Source: an uncultured Clostridia bacterium
Lineage (GTDB): Bacteria > Bacillota > Clostridia > TANB77 > CAG-508
Length of the DNA stretch: 8,039 nucleotides
NCBI GenBank assembly: GCA_947627785.1
Contig: CANQXC010000039.1
Span: 1-8,039, forward strand
Reading direction: 5' to 3'
In this document: piece by piece, positions 1 through 5,969 of the stretch
Numbering within the stretch: the stretch's first letter is position 1
Layout of the letters: each line of letters starts with the position of its first letter
Made by a program: the position numbers and the translations under genes
Notes under the pieces: model-generated
Database searches by the model: none
Told to the model about the DNA's origin: nothing
Seen by the model: only the letters and a program-made list of their open reading frames with translations

Positions 1-59
1 AGTTAAAATATGGAGCATTTCCAATCTATTATTATTATCGTAATAGAGAGGGAAGTATA

Positions 60-305
60 ATGGCAACTCCTAATATAAAGAGATGCAAAGATATGTATAA
101 AATGTTATATCATTTAATGGAATTATATGAAACAACTCCTAAAGAATTACAACCTTATTTATTAAGTTTTATAAACAATGAGACAAAAAGTCTACCTATG
201 AGAGTTAATGCTGTTTTAGCATCATTAGAAGATGGTGGAAAGACACCTGTGTTTCCAAAAAGAAATTATAAATTTACAAATAATAAGGAGAAATTATGTA
301 TTTAG
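60..305 (+). CDS. Small hypothetical protein upstream of pth
   Basis: This 81-residue soluble, probably mostly helical protein was not recognised as a member of any family. It has no signal peptide or membrane segment. The helix-rich N-terminal part (about residues 5-55) is followed by a basic tail (FPKRNYKFTNNKEK). The ATG at 60 is preceded by a good ribosome binding site (AGAGGGA, 47-53), which decides the start. The same frame is nevertheless open from the ATG back to the left edge of the window, so a longer protein starting upstream cannot be excluded. Its last 10 bases overlap the start of pth, whose ribosome binding site lies inside this gene, so the two are probably translationally coupled. 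Codon usage matches the neighbours. That it is a real gene is likely from the overlap and ribosome binding site; no function can be assigned. Confidence 0.6.
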   Translation: MATPNIKRCKDMYKMLYHLMELYETTPKELQPYLLSFINNETKSLPMRVNAVLASLEDGGKTPVFPKRNYKFTNNKEKLCI

Positions 306-631
306 TAGTAGGACTTGGAAATCCAGATGCAGAATACGAAAATACAAGACATAATATGGGTTTTAATGTTATAGATAAAATAGCAAAAGACTGTGATATA
401 AGAATTTCACAGTCTAAATTTAAGGGAATGTATACAGTAGAAAATATATATGAAAAAAAAGTTATTTTCTTAAAACCACAAACATATATGAACTCAAGTG
501 GAGAAAGTGTAATAGAATTTAAAAATTTTTACAAAATTCCAAATGAAAATATTATTGTAATATATGATGATATAGACATAGAACCTGGTACAATTAGAAT
601 AAGAAAAAAGGGAAGCCCACGGTACACATAA
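296..631 (+). CDS. pth: Peptidyl-tRNA hydrolase, N-terminal part (frameshifted gene)
   Basis: Peptidyl-tRNA hydrolase cleaves the ester bond of peptidyl-tRNAs that drop off the ribosome, recycling tRNA in the cytoplasm. This frame carries the first 105 or so residues of the fold: the opening VVGLGNP with substrate-binding Asn9, the NTRHN motif with catalytic His19, TYMNSSG with Asn66, and YDDID with Asp91. The ATG at 296 has AAGGAG (285-290) five bases upstream. The frame derails after GSP and stops at 629-631, just where the family has G-S-x-G-x-H-N-G. That motif continues in the +1 frame from 621 (GTHNGMKS). One surplus base within about 616-620 explains the split. Correcting it gives about 189 residues, the normal family length. 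The gene is usually essential, so a sequencing or assembly error is as likely as a real mutation. Confidence 0.9.
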   Translation: MYLVVGLGNPDAEYENTRHNMGFNVIDKIAKDCDIRISQSKFKGMYTVENIYEKKVIFLKPQTYMNSSGESVIEFKNFYKIPNENIIVIYDDIDIEPGTIRIRKKGSPRYT

Positions 632-635
632 TGGA

Positions 636-866
636 ATGAAATCAGTAACACATTATTTACAAACGGATAACTTTATAAGGATAAGAGTAGGAATAGGAAA
701 ACCAGAATATAAAGATGATTTGATAAATTATGTAATAGGTCCTATAGAACCAGAAGAAAAAACAATTCTTCAAAAAGGTGTTAATAAAGCAGCAGAAGCT
801 GTTCTGGAAATATTAAATAATGGTATAGATATAGCAATGAATAAATTCAATGGAAAGGAAAGTTAA
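636..866 (+). CDS. pth: Peptidyl-tRNA hydrolase, C-terminal part (frameshifted gene)
   Basis: This is the remaining part of Pth, in the +1 frame relative to the N-terminal part. The ATG at 636 is the internal Met of the family motif HNGMKS, not a likely true start: no ribosome binding site lies at a useful distance, and homologous sequence already begins upstream at about 621 in this frame (GTHNG, including the Asn that binds the tRNA/peptide end). It then carries the family block FIRIRVGIGKPEYKDD and the C-terminal helix (KAAEAVLEILNNGIDIAMNKFN). It should be read as one gene with 296-631, spanning 296-866. The stop at 864-866 is two bases before the GTG of the RNase gene, whose ribosome binding site lies in this coding end, so the two genes are almost certainly in one operon. 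Confidence 0.85.
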   Translation: MKSVTHYLQTDNFIRIRVGIGKPEYKDDLINYVIGPIEPEEKTILQKGVNKAAEAVLEILNNGIDIAMNKFNGKES

Positions 867-868
867 AA

Positions 869-2047
869 GTGCTAGAGTTATTAATAAATAAAGAAAATAA
901 TCTAAAGACAATAATGTTAGTAGAAAATGGTATTTTGCTTGAAAAGCATGAAGAGCATGAACATCAAGAAAGATTAGAAGGAAATATATATCTAGGAAAA
1001 GTTGTAAATGTATTAAAAGGTATGGGATCAGCCTTTATTGATATAGGTGAAGCAAGGCACAGTTTAATAAGAGTACAAGATGTACTACCTAAAGTAGATA
1101 TAACTAAAGAGCCACTTGAACAAAAGCCAATTGAAAAGCTAATAAAACAAGGTGATAATATTTTAATACAAATAAAGAAGGATGGAACAGCAAGTAAAGG
1201 AGCAAAAGTTAGTACTCATATTAATTTGCCTGGAAGATTTGTAGTAATAATGCCAGAAACAGAAATTGTAACAATATCACAAAAAATAGAGAATAACCAA
1301 AAAAGAAAAGAATTAATGGATATTGTTAAGAAAAACTTACCAGAAAATATGGGGGCAATAATTAGAACATCAAGTGAGAATGTAACAGAAAAAGAAATAA
1401 AACAAGAAATATCAGACTTATGTAAAAAATGGAAAGAAATAAAAGACAAAGAAAAACAATGTGAAGAGGCCCCAGTGCTTTTATATAACAATAAAGCATT
1501 ACTTAGAAGAACATTAATAGACATACTAGATAGAGGTTTAGATAAGATAATAGTAAATGATGAAGAAGTATATAAAGAGATAGAAGAGCTTCTTGGAGAA
1601 ATAAAAGATGTAAAATTGGAATTAAAGAAAGAGAATCTATTTTCTATGTACACATTATCAGAACAAATAGAACAAATAGAAAAGAGAAAAATATGGCTAA
1701 AATGTGGTGGATTTATAACAATAGATAGAACAGAAGCATTAACAGCAATAGATGTAAACACAGGTAAATATACTGGAAAAAAAGATTTGGAAGAAACAAT
1801 TTACAAAGTAAATAGTGAAGCGACAATAGAAATTGCAAAACAGTTAAGATTAAGAGATATAGGAGGAATAATAATAATTGATTATATAGATATGCATAAA
1901 GATGAAAATAAAACTCAGATAGAGCAACTATTAAAGACACAATTGAAAAAAGATAGAGCAAAAACACAAGTTTCAGGTTTTACAAAGCTAAATTTATTAG
2001 AGATGACAAGAAAAAATATGTGCAATAATGATTATTATACAGAATAA
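869..2047 (+). CDS. rng: Ribonuclease G/E family endoribonuclease, short form
   Basis: This is a cytoplasmic 5'-end-sensing endoribonuclease acting on A/U-rich single-stranded RNA in mRNA decay and rRNA processing. An S1-like domain lies near residues 35-125 (GNIYLGKVVNVLKGMGSAFIDIG). The DNase I-like catalytic part carries AIDVNTGKYTG with Asp295 and RLRDIGGIIIIDYIDM with Asp338. These two metal-binding Asp residues have the same 43-residue spacing as Asp303/Asp346 of E. coli RNase E. The protein is 392 residues and stops right after the conserved LLEMTRK block. The CPxCxG zinc-link that usually follows and holds subunits together is absent, as is any C-terminal extension, and I saw no such motif in other frames downstream. 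The start is GTG at 869, chosen for the GGAAAG-type ribosome binding site at 854-862. The gene lies two bases after pth. Confidence 0.9.
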   Translation: MLELLINKENNLKTIMLVENGILLEKHEEHEHQERLEGNIYLGKVVNVLKGMGSAFIDIGEARHSLIRVQDVLPKVDITKEPLEQKPIEKLIKQGDNILIQIKKDGTASKGAKVSTHINLPGRFVVIMPETEIVTISQKIENNQKRKELMDIVKKNLPENMGAIIRTSSENVTEKEIKQEISDLCKKWKEIKDKEKQCEEAPVLLYNNKALLRRTLIDILDRGLDKIIVNDEEVYKEIEELLGEIKDVKLELKKENLFSMYTLSEQIEQIEKRKIWLKCGGFITIDRTEALTAIDVNTGKYTGKKDLEETIYKVNSEATIEIAKQLRLRDIGGIIIIDYIDMHKDENKTQIEQLLKTQLKKDRAKTQVSGFTKLNLLEMTRKNMCNNDYYTE

Positions 2048-2066
2048 ATTTGATTGGATTTATATT

Positions 2067-2096
2067 TTGCAAGTTAAATTAAAATAAATGTATTAA
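2067..2096 (+). promoter_or_regulatory. Weak candidate sigma-A promoter before rimO
   Basis: In the 94-base gap between the RNase gene and rimO, TTGCAA (2067-2072) and TATTAA (2091-2096) are separated by 18 bases, giving partial matches to TTGACA and TATAAT. In such A+T-rich DNA this can arise by chance. No terminator hairpin was seen after the RNase gene, so read-through from the upstream operon is equally possible. Confidence 0.25.
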
Positions 2097-2141
2097 TAAA
2101 AAATATTTAATTATAAGAAATTTTGAAGGGAATGAAAATAT

Positions 2142-3458
2142 TTGAAGGTAGGATTTATTTCATTAGGATGTTCTAAAAATCTAGTAGATACTGAGATGAC
2201 AATTGGATTATTTAAAGAACATAAATATACTATAGTAAATAATATAAATGAAGCGGAAATAGTTGTAGTAAATACTTGTGGCTTTATAGAAAGTGCAAAA
2301 GAGGAAGCCATAAATACTATCTTAGAAATGGCAGAATATAAAGAAAAAGGAATCTGTAAATATTTAATTGCAATGGGATGTTTAGTTGAAAGATATGAGA
2401 AAGAATTAAAAAAGGCAATCCCAGAAGTAGATTTATTCATACCAATCAAAGATTATGATAAAATGTGGGAGAAGATAGAAAAATTAGTAAATGATAGCAC
2501 ACAGACTTTAAGCACAAACACTTTAGATTATATGCAAAGAGTAATAACTACTGGAAGTAAAACAACATATTTAAAGATAGCAGAAGGGTGTAGTAATAGA
2601 TGCACATATTGTGCCATACCATACATAAGAGGTGCATACATTAGTAGACCATTTGAAGATATTATAAAAGAGGCAAAGGAATTATCTAAAAATGGCTATG
2701 AAGAAATAATAGTAATTGCACAAGATACCACAAAATATGGAATAGATTTATATGGTAAACCTAGACTCCCAGAGTTACTAAATGAACTTAGCAAAATAGA
2801 AGGTATAAAATGGATAAGATTTTTATATGCATATCCAGAAAGTATAACAGACGAATTAATTGATGTTGTGAAAAATAATGATAAGATATGTAAATATTTT
2901 GATATACCAATACAACATATATCTAATTCAGTTTTAAAAAGAATGAATAGAAAAAGCAATAAAAAAGAAATAGAAGAATTAATAGAAAAAATTAAAAAAG
3001 AAATTCCAGAAGTAATTTTGAGAACTTCATTAATAGTAGGTTTCCCTGGTGAAACTGAAAAAGATTTTGAGGAGCTATATAATTTTGTTGCAGAAGCTAA
3101 TTTTGATAAATTAGGAGTGTTTAAATATTCAAAGGAAGATGGAACACCAGCAGCAAAGTTACCAGAACAAATACATTATAAAACTAAAATAAAAAGACAT
3201 AATGCAATAATGAACCTAGCAAAAGAAATTTCAAGAAAAAAATTAACAGAAAAAATAGGCAAAGAATATGTAGTATTAATAGAAAATCAAACATTTGATG
3301 GTAAATATTATGTTGGAAGAACATATATGGATATACCTGAAGAAGATGGTTTATTATACATACCAAATACAAAATCAAATTTAGAAAATACATGGGTTAG
3401 AGCAAAAATAACAGATGTAAGAGATTATGATTTAGTTGGAGAGCTAGTCAATAAATAA
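2142..3458 (+). CDS. rimO: Ribosomal protein S12 methylthiotransferase RimO
   Basis: This radical-SAM enzyme adds a methylthio group to the conserved aspartate of ribosomal protein S12. The N-terminal MTTase domain holds one [4Fe-4S] cluster through Cys10 (SLGCSKN), Cys46 (NTCGF) and Cys80 (MGCLVER). The radical-SAM domain holds the second through C150-x3-C154-x2-C157. DIPIQH (254-259) and the SLIVGFPGETE block follow. A C-terminal TRAM domain (about 370-438) carries the RimO-type GRTYMDIPEEDG, which separates it from MiaB and MtaB. At 438 residues it is full length. The start is TTG at 2142: it gives exactly the family N-terminus, KVGFISLGCSKN, and has GAAGGG at 2125-2130 upstream; the nearby ATG at 2132 is out of frame. 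hisS follows after 31 bases, so the two are probably cotranscribed. Confidence 0.96.
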   Translation: MKVGFISLGCSKNLVDTEMTIGLFKEHKYTIVNNINEAEIVVVNTCGFIESAKEEAINTILEMAEYKEKGICKYLIAMGCLVERYEKELKKAIPEVDLFIPIKDYDKMWEKIEKLVNDSTQTLSTNTLDYMQRVITTGSKTTYLKIAEGCSNRCTYCAIPYIRGAYISRPFEDIIKEAKELSKNGYEEIIVIAQDTTKYGIDLYGKPRLPELLNELSKIEGIKWIRFLYAYPESITDELIDVVKNNDKICKYFDIPIQHISNSVLKRMNRKSNKKEIEELIEKIKKEIPEVILRTSLIVGFPGETEKDFEELYNFVAEANFDKLGVFKYSKEDGTPAAKLPEQIHYKTKIKRHNAIMNLAKEISRKKLTEKIGKEYVVLIENQTFDGKYYVGRTYMDIPEEDGLLYIPNTKSNLENTWVRAKITDVRDYDLVGELVNK

Positions 3459-3489
3459 TATACACTATTTTACTGAAAGGAGAGAAAAT

Positions 3490-4809
3490 ATGGCAAATAA
3501 AGTAGAACCAAGAACTTTACCGGGTTTTATGGAATTATTACCAAATGATCAGGTTAAGTTTAATCAAATGATACAAATTATTCAAAATTCTTATGAACGC
3601 TTTGGATTTCTTCCATTAGATACACCAGTTATAGAATTATCAGAAGTGCTTCTAGCAAAAGCTGGTGGAGAAACTGAAAAACAAATTTATCGTTTTACAA
3701 AAGGTGATTCTGACTTATCTTTAAGATTTGACCTTACAGTACCACTTGCAAAGTATGTTGCAGAATACTATAATGATTTAACATTCCCATTTAAAAGATA
3801 CCAGATAGGCAAGGTATACCGTGGAGAAAAAGCTCAGAAAGGTAGATACCGTGAATTTTATCAATGTGATATTGATATTATAGGAGATGGAGAGCTTAGT
3901 ATTATAAATGATGCACAAATACCAAGCATTATCTATAATACATTTAAAGAATTAGGTTTTGATAATTTTACAATTTGTATTAACAATAGAAAAATTCTTA
4001 ATGGATTATTTAAATCTCTTAATTTATCTGATAAAGCAACAGATATTTTGCGTATAATTGATAAAATTGAAAAAATTGGTGCAGATGCTGTTAAAGGTGA
4101 GCTTAAAACTATTGATATTAGTAGCCAAGCAATAGATACAATTATTAATTTTGTTTCTATAGATGGAAATGTTGATGAAAAAATATCTAAATTAAAAGAA
4201 CTAAACATATCTGATGATACATTTAATGAAGGAGTACAAGAACTTTCAGATGTAATAAAATATATTAGGTTTTTAAAAGTTCCAGAAGGATACTTTACTG
4301 TTGATCTTAAAATTGCAAGAGGATTAGATTATTATACAGGAACAGTATATGAAACGTTTTTGAATGATTATAGAAAGATTGGCAGTGTTTGTTCTGGTGG
4401 ACGTTATGATAACCTTGCGGAATACTATACAGATAAGAAATTACCAGGAGTTGGCATTTCTATAGGCTTAACAAGACTATTTTATCAATTAAGCCAGATG
4501 GATGCTATTAAAGTTGATAAACAATCTATTGCTGATGTTTTAATTATTCCAATGGATTCAGAATTTGAAGAATGTATGAAACTTGCAAGTACATTGAGAA
4601 TGCAAGCAAATATTAATACAGATATTTATTTTGATGATGCCAAAATGAAGAAAAAGATGAAATATGCTGATAAATGGAATATTCCATTCGTCATTATTAT
4701 TGGTGAAGATGAGAGAAACACTGGATTATACACATTAAAGAATATGAAAACAGGAGAACAATTAAAACTTTCTGCTCAAGATGTAATAGCAACAATTAAA
4801 AAAGTATAG
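3490..4809 (+). CDS. hisS: Histidyl-tRNA synthetase
   Basis: This class II aminoacyl-tRNA synthetase charges tRNA-His in the cytoplasm. Visible in order are motif 1 around GFLPLDTPVIE (39-49), motif 2 (YRGEKAQKGRYREFYQCD, 110-127), the histidine-binding RGLDYYTG (277-284), SGGRYDNL (302-309), motif 3 (GVGISIGLTRL, 320-330) and an anticodon-binding domain from about 345. The length of 439 residues is normal. The N-terminus (TLPGFMELLPNDQ) differs from the common bacterial form with RGTKDILP and suggests the alternative HisRS lineage; this is my reading, not a search result. ATG 3490 follows a strong AAAGGAG (3476-3482). Six of 17 arginine codons are CGT/CGC, while rimO and the polymerase gene use AGA throughout, and ATT is favoured over ATA. 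This suggests transfer, or selection for high expression. Confidence 0.96.
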   Translation: MANKVEPRTLPGFMELLPNDQVKFNQMIQIIQNSYERFGFLPLDTPVIELSEVLLAKAGGETEKQIYRFTKGDSDLSLRFDLTVPLAKYVAEYYNDLTFPFKRYQIGKVYRGEKAQKGRYREFYQCDIDIIGDGELSIINDAQIPSIIYNTFKELGFDNFTICINNRKILNGLFKSLNLSDKATDILRIIDKIEKIGADAVKGELKTIDISSQAIDTIINFVSIDGNVDEKISKLKELNISDDTFNEGVQELSDVIKYIRFLKVPEGYFTVDLKIARGLDYYTGTVYETFLNDYRKIGSVCSGGRYDNLAEYYTDKKLPGVGISIGLTRLFYQLSQMDAIKVDKQSIADVLIIPMDSEFEECMKLASTLRMQANINTDIYFDDAKMKKKMKYADKWNIPFVIIIGEDERNTGLYTLKNMKTGEQLKLSAQDVIATIKKV

Positions 4810-4869
4810 ATTAAAAAGTGTATAAGTATTACATATAACACAAAAAGAAATATTAGTGAGGAATAATAA

Positions 4870-5002
4870 ATATTAAGAAAATGGCAGGTAGATGAAAATT
4901 CTATCTGCTTGTATTATTGTGAAACAACAAGGTTCCTGGGCACCCACCCACAATCTTTGACTTAAGATGGTGGGTAGGGTTCTTATTGCTAAGATTTAAT
5001 AA
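4870..5002 (+). ncRNA. Candidate structured RNA after hisS, possibly 6S RNA
   Basis: The 332-base gap between hisS and the transglycosylase gene contains nested pairing. TATTAA (4871-4876) can pair with TTAATA (4996-5001) to close the structure. Inside is a hairpin of GCAGGTAGA (4884-4892) with TCTATCTGC (4900-4908). Then comes a long interrupted rod: CAA-x-AAG (4925-4931) with CTT-x-TTG (4982-4988), CCT (4935-4937) with AGG (4976-4978), ACCCACC (4942-4948) with GGTGGGT (4969-4975), and ATCTT (4953-4957) with AAGAT (4964-4968) closing a six-base loop. The G+C-rich core stands out against the A+T-rich surroundings. The size, rod shape with bulges, and position behind an aminoacyl-tRNA synthetase gene (bsrA follows aspS in Bacillus) suggest 6S RNA. 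The ends are approximate and the identity is inference. A long regulatory 3' UTR of hisS is the alternative. Confidence 0.5.
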
Positions 5003-5063
5003 AAGTTTGCAGGAAAAGATTTTTTTAATGTTACAATTTTGTCAGGTTATTTTTTTTACTTTA

Positions 5064-5072
5064 TGTTATAAT
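5064..5072 (+). promoter_or_regulatory. Extended -10 promoter for the transglycosylase gene
   Basis: TGTTATAAT is a perfect TATAAT (5067-5072) with an upstream TG in extended -10 position. No good -35 lies at 16-18 bases; TTGTCA at 5039-5044 is too far (22 bases). Transcription would start near 5079, giving a leader of about 70 bases before the ATG at 5151. The rest of 5003-5141 holds nothing else recognisable apart from the ribosome binding site of the next gene. Confidence 0.5.
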
Positions 5073-5150
5073 TACTTTATTGAAGAGATTAATAAGATTA
5101 AAATTTTCACAATTATTGTAAGAAATAAGTAGAAAGATAAGGTGATAATA

Positions 5151-5846
5151 ATGAAAATATTAAAAGTAATAATGCGTGTAGTATTAATTGTATTAATAAG
5201 TATAGGTTTACTAATAGTTCATAGTGGGTATAAAATGTATAAAGATGCTTTAGAACAAATTTCTTTAGAAGAAAAAGTACAATCAATTAGAGAAAAGGAA
5301 AATTATGCTAAATTAGAAGAAATACCAAAAATGTATATAAATGCAGTAATATCTGTTGAAGACCATAGGTTTTATAAGCATAAAGGAATTGATATAATTG
5401 CCATAGGAAGAGCAGTTGTAAATGACATAAAATCTATGGAATTTGTTGAAGGAGGTAGCACCATTACTCAACAATTAGCCAAGAACATGTATTTTACTCA
5501 AGATAAAAAATTAAATAGAAAAATTGCAGAAACATTTATGGCATCTGCTATTGAAAAGGAATATGATAAAGATGAAATACTAGAATTGTATTTTAATACA
5601 AGCTATTATGGCGACGGATATGATACAGTGAAAGAAGCATGTAGAGGATATTTTAATAAAGAATTAAACGAAATCACAGATTATGAGAGTATTTTACTAG
5701 CTGGAATACCAAATGCTCCTTCAGTATATGCACCAACAAAAAATCCAGATTTAGCAGAGCAAAGACAAAAGCAAGTGATGGATAAAATGATTAAATATGG
5801 TTATTTAACAGAAGAAGAAGCATATAATATTGTTAATAATATTTAA
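5151..5846 (+). CDS. Monofunctional peptidoglycan glycosyltransferase (GT51)
   Basis: This enzyme polymerises lipid II into glycan strands on the outer face of the membrane. An N-terminal uncleaved anchor (about residues 7-24) is followed by a short linker and the complete GT51 domain. The visible motifs are EDHRFYKHKG with catalytic Glu70, GGSTITQQLAKN (101-112), RKIAE with Glu127, KDEILELYFN (140-149), then the YYGDGYDTVKEACRGYF and LLAGIPNAPSVYAP segments. It ends at 231 residues with no transpeptidase domain, as in monofunctional MtgA/SgtB enzymes rather than class A PBPs, and I see no sign of truncation. The ATG at 5151 is chosen because AAGGTG (5139-5144) sits six bases upstream. A GTG at 5142 in the same frame would add three residues, but it lies inside that ribosome binding site. 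The gene appears to be a single transcription unit between its own promoter and terminator. Confidence 0.93.
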   Translation: MKILKVIMRVVLIVLISIGLLIVHSGYKMYKDALEQISLEEKVQSIREKENYAKLEEIPKMYINAVISVEDHRFYKHKGIDIIAIGRAVVNDIKSMEFVEGGSTITQQLAKNMYFTQDKKLNRKIAETFMASAIEKEYDKDEILELYFNTSYYGDGYDTVKEACRGYFNKELNEITDYESILLAGIPNAPSVYAPTKNPDLAEQRQKQVMDKMIKYGYLTEEEAYNIVNNI

Positions 5847-5864
5847 ATTTGAATGAATTAAGTT

Positions 5865-5890
5865 AAAAAAGTTCCAAATGGAACTTTTTT
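5865..5890 (+). terminator. Intrinsic terminator after the transglycosylase gene
   Basis: AAAAAAGTTCC (5865-5875) and GGAACTTTTTT (5880-5890) form a perfect 11-bp stem with an AAAT loop. The U-rich arm doubles as the termination tract. It begins 18 bases after the stop codon. Being symmetrical in A and T, it could also work on the opposite strand. Confidence 0.85.
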
Positions 5891-5904
5891 ATTGAACTAT
5901 TTTA

Positions 5905-5918
5905 CAAACAAGTGTTTA
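5905..5918 (+). promoter_or_regulatory. LexA (DinR-type) operator overlapping the -35
   Basis: CAAACAAGTGTTTA matches the Gram-positive LexA/DinR consensus CGAACRNRYGTTYC at every position except the second and the last, with the symmetric half-sites AAAC-N4-GTTT intact. It covers the first three bases of the -35 hexamer of the polymerase gene promoter, so bound LexA would block RNA polymerase. Its position before a Y-family polymerase gene, a classic SOS target, strengthens the call. Confidence 0.7.
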
Positions 5919-5943
5919 CAAATACATATAAAAATGATATAAT
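5915..5943 (+). promoter_or_regulatory. Sigma-A promoter of the polymerase-YolD operon
   Basis: TTTACA (5915-5920) and a perfect TATAAT (5938-5943) are separated by the ideal 17 bases. Transcription would start around 5950, leaving only about 20 bases before the TTG start codon at 5970, with the ribosome binding site in between. This is the strongest promoter match in the window, and its -35 is overlapped by the LexA-like box. Confidence 0.8.
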
Positions 5944-5969
5944 ACTTAAAGGGAGAAGGTGAACATCAC

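Noticed and set aside
616..631. Programmed ribosomal frameshifting in pth
   Set aside because: No slippery heptamer, internal Shine-Dalgarno or downstream pseudoknot is recognisable, and tRNA re-pairing in the +1 frame at AGC-CCA-CGG would be poor. An indel is simpler.
1216..1967. Two long reverse-strand reading frames opposite the RNase gene
   Set aside because: Their Ser/Phe/Leu-rich composition is the mirror image of A-rich coding DNA, they have no ribosome binding sites, and they lie wholly over a well-supported gene.
2111..4208. Reverse-strand frames opposite rimO and hisS
   Set aside because: They have low-complexity hydrophobic translations, no start signals, and full overlap with conserved genes; they are shadows.
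4818..4842. Hairpin just after hisS as a terminator
   Set aside because: GTGTATA can pair with TATAACAC imperfectly, but it is followed by A residues rather than a T run, so intrinsic termination is not supported.
4931..4985. T-box or other riboswitch controlling the downstream gene
   Set aside because: No T-box AGGGUGGNACCGCG-type sequence and no recognisable riboswitch core; the downstream gene also has its own promoter after the structure.
5011..5030. Terminator at the T run after the structured RNA
   Set aside because: A seven-T run is present, but no stable stem immediately precedes it; the only pairing is AAAA with TTTT.
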